Part shown: positions 6,577-11,859 of the stretch, one piece after another
Layout of the letters: each line of letters starts with the position of its first letter
Numbering within the stretch: the stretch's first letter is position 1
Source of the DNA: Deltaproteobacteria bacterium
Lineage (GTDB): Bacteria > Desulfobacterota_B > Binatia > UBA9968
NCBI GenBank assembly: GCA_005879255.1
Contig: VBKY01000048.1
Span: forward strand, 1 to 11,859
Length of the DNA: 11,859 nt
Direction: 5' to 3'
Position numbers and translations under genes: made by a program
Notes under the pieces: generated by a model
Told to the model about the DNA's origin: nothing
The model's input: only the letters and a program-made list of their open reading frames with translations
The model's database searches: none

Positions 6577-8309
6577 GTAGTGTCGACGCTTTCACCGCGG
6601 AGGTGATCCGCAGTACGGTGGTGGCGATTACCGATGAGATGAAGACCAATCTCATGCGCACTGCATACAACATGATCATCTACGAGGCGGAGGATTTCAC
6701 CGTCGGCCTGTTCGACTCCGACGGCAACGCAATTTCGATCGGTCTGGGGCTGCCGATGTTTATTCGCGGTCTCTCTGATGCGATCAAGGCCAAGCTCACC
6801 CACTGGGGCAAGGAGAATATTTTTCCCGGCGACATTCTTCTCACCAACGATCCGCAGGTGATGGGGAGCCACTTAAATCATATGATTTTCACCTTGCCGG
6901 TTTTTCACTACGGCGAGCTTGTCGCTTTTTCGTCGTCGATGGGGCACTGGCAGGACGTGGGTGGTGTGCTCGGCGCGGTGACGCGGGACATTTTTTCCGA
7001 AGGGCTGCAGATGCCGTTCGTGAAAATTTTCAAGAACGGCAAGCAGGACGCTGAGCTGACGGCGATCATTCGCAGTAACTGCCGCTTGCCGGAATTTGCC
7101 ATGGGTGACTTCCGCGCTCAGATCGCCGCGATCCGCACCGGCGAGCGGCGCTTAACGCAATTGCTCCAGCGCTACGGCGGCGAGACGTTCAAAGAGTCCG
7201 TGCGGCTGATTTTCGATCAGAGCGAAAAGCTGGCGCGCGCTGCGGTAGAAAAAATTCCCGACGGCGTTTACGAAGCCGAATCGTTCATGGACGACGACGG
7301 CGTCAACCTGGGCAAGCATGTGCCGATCAAAGTCCGCGTGGAAGTGCGGAGCGACGAGATGACCGTCGATCTGAGCGGCGTGAGCCCGCAGGTAGCGGGG
7401 CCGTACAATTCGGGCTCGACGGCGGGCCGCTCGGCGTCGGAAGTCGCATTTAAATTTCTGACAACGCCGCTGCTTTTACCGATCAACCACGGCTCTTTCC
7501 GGCCGCTCAAGGTCATCTTGCCGCCGGGACGCATCGTGAGCGCCACCAAGCCGGCGCCGGTGCGCACCTGGATGACTGTGCCGATGACGGTTGCGGATAC
7601 AATCTTCAAAGCGCTCGCACTGGCTTGTCCCGACAACGTGATGGCGGGGCAACACGCGGACCTAGCCGCGCCGCGCACTTTCGGTCTCGATTCCAAGACC
7701 GGCCGCGCCTTTCATTTTCCGGCGACGCTCTCCGGCGGTGGTTGGGGCGCGCTCCACGATCGAGACGGACAGAACGCGACGTTTTGCATCAACGACGGCG
7801 ACACGCATAACACGCCCGTGGAAGCGGGCGAAGGGAAGGGGCCGATCTTCATCTCATACCGACAACTGCGCCAGGACTCGGGCGGTCCGGGCAAGTTCCG
7901 CGGCGGACTCGGCGTAGCGCAGGAGGTGCGCATGCTCTCGCAGGGCAGCGTTCAATCCGCCATGGAGCGAACGATCTGCGCGCCTTGGGGGCTGCACGGT
8001 GGCAAAGACGCGATGGCCAATCGCTTCAGCATCGTGCGCAAGGAGGGTGCTGTGCAGAGATTGCCGACCGGCAAGACCACCGTCCATGTCGCTCTCGCGG
8101 TCGGTGACGGTTTCCTCGTCGAAGTGGGCGGTGGCGGCGGGTTTTGGGATCCGTTGGAACGAGATCCGCAGCGTGTCCTCGCCGACGTGCGCTCCGGCTA
8201 TGTTTCGCTCGAAGCAGCGCGGCGCGATTACGGCGTAGTGATTCGGCAAAGCGGACGCAAGTTCGAACTGGACCTTGCAGCTACTCGTAAATTGAGGCAA
8301 GCGCGCTAA
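6573..8309 (+). CDS. hyuB: Hydantoinase/oxoprolinase B-subunit family protein, copy 2 (HyuB-like paralogue)
   Basis: This is a 578-residue paralogue of the protein at 3751. The first 60 residues differ at only eight positions, and long blocks are shared, such as IPDGVYEAESFMDDDGVNLG and WMTVPMTV. Family motifs are present: GDILLTND, MGSHLNHMIF, GHWQDVGG, NDGDTHNTPVE, LRQDSGGPGKFRGGLG and VGGGGGFWDPLERD. Differences cluster in loops: PQV replaces SYT just before MGSHLNH, Gly replaces Ala before HWQDVGG, and the stretch between TGR and GGGWGA is unlike copy 1. Such changes beside the conserved histidines could alter substrate choice. No second hyuA accompanies it, so both B proteins may share the single A subunit. 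The codons are diverged throughout, so the duplication is not recent. There is no sign of decay. Confidence 0.93.
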   Translation: MSSVDAFTAEVIRSTVVAITDEMKTNLMRTAYNMIIYEAEDFTVGLFDSDGNAISIGLGLPMFIRGLSDAIKAKLTHWGKENIFPGDILLTNDPQVMGSHLNHMIFTLPVFHYGELVAFSSSMGHWQDVGGVLGAVTRDIFSEGLQMPFVKIFKNGKQDAELTAIIRSNCRLPEFAMGDFRAQIAAIRTGERRLTQLLQRYGGETFKESVRLIFDQSEKLARAAVEKIPDGVYEAESFMDDDGVNLGKHVPIKVRVEVRSDEMTVDLSGVSPQVAGPYNSGSTAGRSASEVAFKFLTTPLLLPINHGSFRPLKVILPPGRIVSATKPAPVRTWMTVPMTVADTIFKALALACPDNVMAGQHADLAAPRTFGLDSKTGRAFHFPATLSGGGWGALHDRDGQNATFCINDGDTHNTPVEAGEGKGPIFISYRQLRQDSGGPGKFRGGLGVAQEVRMLSQGSVQSAMERTICAPWGLHGGKDAMANRFSIVRKEGAVQRLPTGKTTVHVALAVGDGFLVEVGGGGGFWDPLERDPQRVLADVRSGYVSLEAARRDYGVVIRQSGRKFELDLAATRKLRQAR

Positions 8310-8379
8310 TAGCCTGCGTTTTCAAGTTTTCTCGTAACAGTCGTGGTTTACTTTCGAATGGAATGAAAGCATCCAGGAA

Positions 8380-8443
8380 GATTCCTCGCTCCGCTCGGAA
8401 TGACAACTAAGCCGATCTGTCATCCCGAACGAAGAGAGGGATC
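8380..8443. repeat. 26-base imperfect inverted repeat after hyuB copy 2
   Basis: Arm 8380-8405 pairs with 8418-8443 at about 21 of 26 positions around a 12-base loop. The arms contain CTCCGCTCGGAATGACA and TGTCATCCCGAACGAAG. As far as I recall, this resembles a repeat type seen between genes in many environmental bacterial genomes. It could end transcription after hyuB copy 2, but no T-run follows directly. The rest of the 207-base gap (8310-8516) holds only a T8A6 tract at 8489-8502 just before the next gene. Confidence 0.75.
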
Positions 8444-8516
8444 TCGACCGAACTGTTCGCTCTCGCGCTCACCACTCGAAGGCTGAAATTTTTTTTAAAA
8501 AATGGGAGCGGATCTA

Positions 8517-9509
8517 ATGAAAAACGAAAACCGCCGTCTTCTGCTCTTGTTCGTTGCAACCATCGCTGCCGTATTCTTGTCCGCGTCCGGTCAAGCGTTG
8601 GCTCAAGAAACTCGAGCCAAGATCCGGATTTCCTATCCCAACATTTCCATTTGCTGCTTGGCTTTGTTCGCCGCGCAGCAATGGAAAATCTTCGAGCAAA
8701 ACGGCCTCGATGTCGAAAGCATCCAAATGCGCTCCCAAGCGGCCAATTCGGCGCTGGCAAGCGGCGATATTCACTACGTCGCCGGAGTAGGCCCCAACTC
8801 GGTTGCAGCAACGCTCAGGGGATTGCCTTCTAAGGCCGTCTGGTTCGCGTCGGAGTCACTGATCTACACGGTTCTGGCCCGGCCGGAATTTAAGTCCCTA
8901 AAAGAGTTGCGCGGTAAGCGAATCGGTCTCACCGGCCTGGGCGGAACGTCGGACGTAGCGCTGCGCATCGCTTTGGAAGCGGTCGGCGAGAATCCTAAAG
9001 ATTTTGTCATTGTCGCCTTGGGCGCGCCGCAGCTGATGAGCGGATTGGAGAACGGCAGCATCGAAGCCGCGCAGCTGAACTCGCCGCTGAATTATCACGC
9101 GAAGAAAAAGGGGTTTCGCCCGCTACTAGAAATCGGCGATCACGTGCAAATGCCTCTTGGCGGACTTACCGCGTCGAATACTTCCATCCAGACCCGCACG
9201 AATGAGTTAAGGCGCGTGCTGCGTTCCCTGCAAACGGCGAAGAGAGCGCTGCTGCAGTCGAAGGAGAAAAGCATCGACTTGATCATGCGCACCATTCGCG
9301 TCGACCGCGAAGTGGCCGACGAGATGTTCGCCGACAACCGCCGCAGCGCCGCCGGCAACGGCGTGCCGAGCCGCGAAGGGATGGACCAGATCGTCAAGTC
9401 GCTGCAGCTTTTGGGTCAATTCACAGGCAAAAAAATCGCGTTCGAAGAAATTACCGACACGCGTTTCGCAAGAGATGTCGCGAAGGAGTTGGGTTACAAG
9501 GTTGATTAG
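8517..9509 (+). CDS. NMT1/THI5-like ABC transporter substrate-binding protein 1
   Basis: This is a periplasmic solute-binding protein of the NMT1/THI5/SsuA-like group, which captures small organic molecules (pyrimidines, sulfonates, aromatics) for an ABC importer. I chose ATG 8517 (330 residues) because GGGAG at 8504-8508 stands eight bases before it and the signal peptide then begins MKNENRR. The in-frame ATG at 8502 would add five residues but has no ribosome site. The signal peptide has a basic start, hydrophobic LLLLFVATIAAVFL and cleavage after ALA in GQALAQE; there is no lipobox cysteine. The mature part has RISYPNISICCLALFAAQQWKI, GDIHYVAGVGPNSVAATLRG, SLKELRGKRIGLTGLGGTSD and PKDFVIVALG, the typical two-lobe pattern. 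No permease or ATPase gene is nearby, so it is an orphan binding protein here. The ligand is not readable. Confidence 0.9.
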   Translation: MKNENRRLLLLFVATIAAVFLSASGQALAQETRAKIRISYPNISICCLALFAAQQWKIFEQNGLDVESIQMRSQAANSALASGDIHYVAGVGPNSVAATLRGLPSKAVWFASESLIYTVLARPEFKSLKELRGKRIGLTGLGGTSDVALRIALEAVGENPKDFVIVALGAPQLMSGLENGSIEAAQLNSPLNYHAKKKGFRPLLEIGDHVQMPLGGLTASNTSIQTRTNELRRVLRSLQTAKRALLQSKEKSIDLIMRTIRVDREVADEMFADNRRSAAGNGVPSREGMDQIVKSLQLLGQFTGKKIAFEEITDTRFARDVAKELGYKVD

Positions 9510-9564
9510 ACTTTAAGTTTTCGGGTTTCGGGTGTCAGGTTTTGCATGATTTGCGAGCACAATA
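9510..9564. repeat. Short TTTCGGG direct-repeat stretch
   Basis: The gap after binding protein 1 contains TTTTCGGGTTTCGGGTGTCAG near 9518-9538, a short direct repeat of TTTCGGG followed by a degenerate copy. Unlike the other gaps it has no matching inverted arm. I see no clear promoter or terminator in it. Confidence 0.5.
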
Positions 9565-9620
9565 GTGCGAACTAGATTCATTCTCCTGTGTGGATTGATT
9601 TGTGCGCTATGCTACGGCCA
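9565..9620 (+). pseudogene. Signal-peptide segment of binding protein 2 in a shifted reading frame
   Basis: From GTG 9565 the frame reads MRTRFILLCGLICALCYGQF: two arginines, then a hydrophobic core, exactly like a Sec signal peptide. This frame hits TGA at 9649-9651. The mature binding protein is in another frame, visible from about PVRIGYFG (9618 onward). A single missing base near 9615-9620 (after TACGG) would join the two as CYG-PVRIG. A weak GAG (9555-9557) precedes the GTG. It is either a real frameshift mutation or a sequence error. Confidence 0.6.
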
Positions 9621-10505
9621 GTTCGCATCGGCTACTTCGGCCTGTCGCTGAGCAGCTTACCGCTGCTGGCCGCGCGGGAGCTGGGATTTTTCTCGCGAAA
9701 TGGCATTCAGGCGGAGGTTGTGTTGCTCACCTCGCAGCTCTCCGCGGTGGCGCTCAATGTCGGGGAGCTGCAGTATGTCGCCGGCGTGGGCCCGGGTTCG
9801 GTGAGCGCGACCTTGGCGGGGAGTCCGTCGCGCGCGGTGTGGATCGTCGCCAACCGGATGATCTATGACGTCATCGCGCAGCCCGAGTTGAAAACGCTTC
9901 AGGACCTGCGTGGCAAACGGATCGGCGTGAGCGGCCTGGGAGCGACAACCCATACCGCGTTTACTATGGCCGTAGAGAAAACTGGCGCTAACCCCAAGGA
10001 TTTCGTCGTAGTAGCGCTGGGGCCGCAGCAACATCAGCGCGCGATGGAGTCGAAGTCCGTCGATGCCATGATCGTCGACCCGCCGGTGTCGTTCGTGTTA
10101 ATCAAAAAAGGATTCAGCAAAATCCTCGACATCGGCGCAGCGGTGGAGATGCCGGTGGGGGGACTGACCACGTTGACGAAGACGCTCGATGGTAAACCCG
10201 ATCAAGTCCGGCGCGTGATCAAGGCGCTCCAGCAGGCTAAGGAATCGCTCATCGGCTCGAAGGAACGATCCGTTGAATTCATCGTCAAGACGATGAACAT
10301 GGAGCCTGAAATAGCAGTTAAGACTTTTGACCTGATGGCCTTCGCCTGGGCCGGCACCGGCGTGCCGACCCGGTCAGGGATGGAGAACATCGTCAAAGGT
10401 ATCCAATCGCAAGGCCGCTTCGCCGACCGCAAGGTTGCATTCGAAGAAATCGCCGAGCCGCGCTTCGCGCTGCAAGTAGCGCGCGAGCTCGGACATAAGG
10501 AATGA
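9588..10505 (+). CDS. NMT1/THI5-like ABC transporter substrate-binding protein 2 (N-terminus probably frameshifted)
   Basis: This is a paralogue of the protein at 8517. It shares YVAGVGP-SVSATL, DLRGKRIGVSGLGATT, NPKDFVVVALGPQQ, EMPVGGLTTLTKT, GTGVPTRSGMENIVKG and a KVAFEEIAEPRFALQVARELG tail. The open frame can start at GTG 9588 (305 residues) or ATG 9609, but neither start gives a signal peptide. The expected signal peptide is encoded just upstream in another frame (9565-9620). If the frameshift is real, the protein would stay in the cytoplasm and be useless for import; if it is a sequence error, the true gene starts at 9565. The rest of the reading frame is intact with no internal stops, which argues for a recent event or an error. 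The ligand is unknown, and no permease or ATPase is visible nearby. Confidence 0.85.
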   Translation: MWIDLCAMLRPVRIGYFGLSLSSLPLLAARELGFFSRNGIQAEVVLLTSQLSAVALNVGELQYVAGVGPGSVSATLAGSPSRAVWIVANRMIYDVIAQPELKTLQDLRGKRIGVSGLGATTHTAFTMAVEKTGANPKDFVVVALGPQQHQRAMESKSVDAMIVDPPVSFVLIKKGFSKILDIGAAVEMPVGGLTTLTKTLDGKPDQVRRVIKALQQAKESLIGSKERSVEFIVKTMNMEPEIAVKTFDLMAFAWAGTGVPTRSGMENIVKGIQSQGRFADRKVAFEEIAEPRFALQVARELGHKE

Positions 10506-10623
10506 GGAACGATAAGTTCGGATGATCCGGCGTAAAGACGCATAGGCGCAAGGTCAATGAGATGAATTCTCCGAGCTTGGCGTCTTTGCGACTTGGCGGG
10601 AGAACAATTCCCTCTGCGCTTCC
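10506..10623. repeat. Gap with AAAGACGC inverted repeat
   Basis: AAAGACGC at 10534-10541 is matched by GCGTCTTT at 10580-10587. Around them lie GGCGCAAGG (10545-10553) and CTTGGCGTCTTTGCGACTTGG, giving a loose hairpin of the type often scattered between genes in environmental genomes. No coding potential is recognised before the hydrolase fragment at 10624. It opens a stretch of about 600 bases (10506-11109) with only gene remains. Confidence 0.6.
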
Positions 10624-10683
10624 TTTCACATGATCCATCTGCCCGGTCACACGCCGTACCAAGCCGCGGTGCTCGAGGTGTGA
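10624..10683 (+). pseudogene. Metallo-beta-lactamase gene fragment, third-ligand region (plus strand)
   Basis: The codons read FHMIHLPGHTPYQAAVLEV and then TGA. This matches residues about 134-152 of the intact hydrolase at 5602 (FRMVHMPGHTPYQAAIIVE), including the metal-ligand histidine of PGHTP. Nothing upstream or downstream in this frame resembles the rest of the enzyme. It is a 19-residue remnant of a paralogous gene, and codon choice differs from the intact copy, so it is not a recent partial duplicate. Confidence 0.8.
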
Positions 10684-10684
10684 T

Positions 10685-10750
10685 TGAGCGCGCGCCCTCG
10701 TGGCCGACGACGGGTACGTCAAAGAAAGCATTGCCGAGTCTATGATGGTC
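10685..10750 (-). pseudogene. Metallo-beta-lactamase gene fragment, first-ligand region, inverted
   Basis: Read on the minus strand, this encodes DHHRLGNAFFDVPVVGHEGARS, matching residues about 63-84 of the intact hydrolase (GDHWTGNAFFNVPVVAHEGVRS). It is only two bases from the plus-strand fragment of the same gene, yet points the opposite way. The segment between the two blocks (residues about 85-133) is missing. The two therefore record an inversion plus deletion in a former second hydrolase gene. Confidence 0.8.
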
Positions 10751-10879
10751 GATCAAAGCAACACTGGTGCAGTCAACGAAGCTAAAATCTTTGTCATGGT
10801 ATCCAACGAAAATCGCCTTGGCCGTTTGTTCAATCGCTTCGCTAACACGAAGAACCTTGATACCGGTTTGGTCGAGAGT
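10751..10879 (-). pseudogene. C-terminal half of a PIN-domain (VapC-like) nuclease, remnant
   Basis: The minus strand from 10879 reads TLDQTGIKVLRVSEAIEQTA, continuing through FVGYHDKDFSFVDCTSVALI. This is the C-terminal half of PIN-domain ribonucleases, where an acidic D-K-D-F-S-x-x-D-C-T-S block supplies metal-binding aspartates. A TAG at 10882-10880 lies directly upstream in frame and the N-terminal half with its first acidic residue is absent. At its other end the frame runs without interruption into the inverted hydrolase fragment. PIN toxins are RNases of toxin-antitoxin pairs or orphan nucleases; no antitoxin is seen. The fragment is non-functional as it stands. Confidence 0.7.
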
Positions 10880-10917
10880 CTACATGAATTCAATGGCCGC
10901 TTGGTCCGACTTTGAAG

Positions 10918-11036
10918 CGAATCGCGCCACGCCGGCTGATCTTCCCGTGGAGCAGGCGAAGAAGTTCGAGTTCATCATCAATCTGAAAGCGGTTAAGCAG
11001 ATCGGTCTGACGATTCCGTCCAACGTTTTTGGCTAG
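10918..11036 (+). pseudogene. C-terminal tail of a DUF534/ABC_sub_bind-family binding protein, remnant
   Basis: The frame ending in TAG at 11034-11036 reads ATPADLPVEQAKKFEFIINL, then KAVKQIGLTIPSNVFG. This is the highly characteristic C-terminal end of the ABC_sub_bind (DUF534, TrpX-like) periplasmic binding proteins (PADLPVEQ-KFE-INLK-AK-GLTIP). Upstream in the same frame the sequence loses all resemblance and passes into the antisense of the PIN fragment, so about 90 percent of the gene is gone. It lies just before a same-family gene that starts at 11110. Confidence 0.8.
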
Positions 11037-11054
11037 AAGCGGATAAAGTGATTC

Positions 11055-11082
11055 GATAAGGCACGAGCCGCAAGGCACGAAG
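11055..11082. repeat. AAGGCACGA direct repeat
   Basis: AAGGCACGA occurs twice with a six-base spacer (near 11058-11066 and 11073-11081) in the gap before the last gene. It is another of the low-complexity intergenic repeats in this window. No inverted arm is visible. Confidence 0.5.
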
Positions 11083-11109
11083 CTTGAGTTAACCCCGGGA
11101 GCATAACGC

Positions 11110-11859
11110 ATGAAGAAAACACTTATCACGTCGCTATTGGCAACAGTCCTTCTGTCAACTGTCCCACCCGGCGAGGCGCAACAGCCGGCGAAGGTTCCGC
11201 GTATAGGATTTCAGCTCGATTCTCCTGCTTCGGCTGTCACGGCTCGCACCGAGGCATTCCGCCAAGGTCTCCGCGAGCTCGGATACATTGAGGGTAAGAA
11301 CATCATCATCGAATGGCGCTCTGCAGAAGGAAAAATCGAGCGCCGCAGCGAGCTTGCCGCCGAGCTCGTGCGTCTCAAAGTCGACCTCATCGTCTCTGGT
11401 GGTCCGTCGGTAACCCGTGGTGTGAAGGAAGCAACTTCGACGATTCCGATTGTCATGGCGCAGGATACCGATCCTGTCGGCAGCGGGTTCGTCGCAAGTC
11501 TTGCGCGACCAGGTGGCAACATTACTGGATTGGCGGCTCTGGCGCCGGAGATGAGCGGCAAACAACTGGACCTTTTAAAGCAAATCGTACCCAAACTCTC
11601 GCGGGTGGCCGTCATTGGCAATTCGAATGTCCCAGGCGACGCGCAAGCGTTAAGAGAAACGGTGCTCGCCGCGGGCTCCTTCGAGGTATATCTTCGCTAC
11701 CTGGACGTCCCCGATCCCAAGGATATAGAGACCGTGTTCCGAGCCGCAGCCAAGGGGCGTGCTGATGCAGTCCTTGTGCTGGGGAACCCCATCCTCAATG
11801 CTCATCGAAAACAAATCGTGGACCTCGCGGTAAAGCATCGGCTCCCAGCGACATACGCC
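11110..11859 (+). CDS. DUF534/ABC_sub_bind-family substrate-binding protein, 3' end cut by window
   Basis: This is a periplasmic binding protein of the ABC_sub_bind (DUF534, TrpX-like) family, of which 250 residues are in the window out of a usual 320-340. The signal peptide is MKKTLITSLLATVLLS with cleavage likely after GEA in PPGEAQQP. The core follows: VPRIGFQLDSP, then FRQGLRELGYIEGKNIIIEWR, AAELVRLKVDLIVSGG, STIPIVMAQDTDPVGSGFVA, SLARPGGNITGL, and KQLDLLKQIVPKLSRVAVI. All are standard for the family. Start ATG 11110 follows CCGGGAG (11095-11101) at eight bases. It is not related to the two NMT1-like proteins upstream. It follows a tail fragment of its own family, so this locus once held at least two such genes. 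No permease or ATPase gene is visible in the window. Confidence 0.92.
   Translation, partial: MKKTLITSLLATVLLSTVPPGEAQQPAKVPRIGFQLDSPASAVTARTEAFRQGLRELGYIEGKNIIIEWRSAEGKIERRSELAAELVRLKVDLIVSGGPSVTRGVKEATSTIPIVMAQDTDPVGSGFVASLARPGGNITGLAALAPEMSGKQLDLLKQIVPKLSRVAVIGNSNVPGDAQALRETVLAAGSFEVYLRYLDVPDPKDIETVFRAAAKGRADAVLVLGNPILNAHRKQIVDLAVKHRLPATYA

Noticed and set aside
8380..8443. Confident rho-independent terminator
   Set aside because: The hairpin is long and imperfect and no T-run follows it; it is better described as an intergenic inverted repeat that may or may not stop transcription.
10202..10756. 184-codon minus-strand open frame starting MIDHHRLGNAFF
   Set aside because: Only its first 22 or so codons are meaningful (inverted hydrolase fragment). 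The rest is antisense to the second hydrolase fragment, a repeat and binding protein 2, so it is not a gene.
10700..10915. 71-codon plus-strand open frame in the gap
   Set aside because: It is the antisense of the hydrolase and PIN fragments, which carry recognisable family residues on the minus strand; the plus frame matches nothing I know.

Overview
This is an accessory-looking stretch of a moderately GC-rich bacterial chromosome. Protein style points to an uncultured Desulfobacterota / 'Deltaproteobacteria'-like or related soil or groundwater lineage. The clues are orphan NMT1/THI5-like and DUF534-like substrate-binding proteins, HyuA/HyuB genes, a selenocysteine gene, and many low-complexity palindromic intergenic repeats. 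This placement is inference from gene style only; no rRNA or ribosomal protein gene is present to settle it.

Left edge (1-1490): the 5' two thirds of selA (selenocysteine synthase) on the minus strand runs off the window. A small winged-helix-like protein of unknown function is divergent from it on the plus strand and has a good sigma70-type promoter.

Centre (1499-8309): one hyuA (hydantoinase/oxoprolinase/carboxylase A subunit, TTG start with a perfect Shine-Dalgarno), hyuB copy 1, a metallo-beta-lactamase-fold hydrolase and hyuB copy 2, all on the plus strand. The two hyuB genes are clear paralogues. The duplication unit includes the palindrome and the short leader in front of each gene. 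A different imperfect palindromic repeat sits in nearly every gap between genes.

Right part (8380-10505): two paralogous NMT1/THI5-type periplasmic substrate-binding proteins with no permease or ATPase beside them. The second has its signal peptide in a different reading frame from the mature protein, which suggests a one-base frameshift.

Right edge (10506-11859): a roughly 600-base gene graveyard holds two fragments of a second metallo-beta-lactamase gene in opposite orientations, the C-terminal half of a PIN/VapC nuclease, and the C-terminal tail of a DUF534-family (ABC_sub_bind) binding protein. A DUF534-family gene with an intact 5' end follows and is cut by the window end.

Working model (inference): hyuA, the two hyuB copies, the hydrolase and the two binding proteins form a module for taking up and opening or carboxylating a small, possibly cyclic amide or ketone-like compound. 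One A subunit may pair with alternative B subunits. The remnant of a second hydrolase beside another binding protein suggests that a related cassette once stood downstream and was rearranged.
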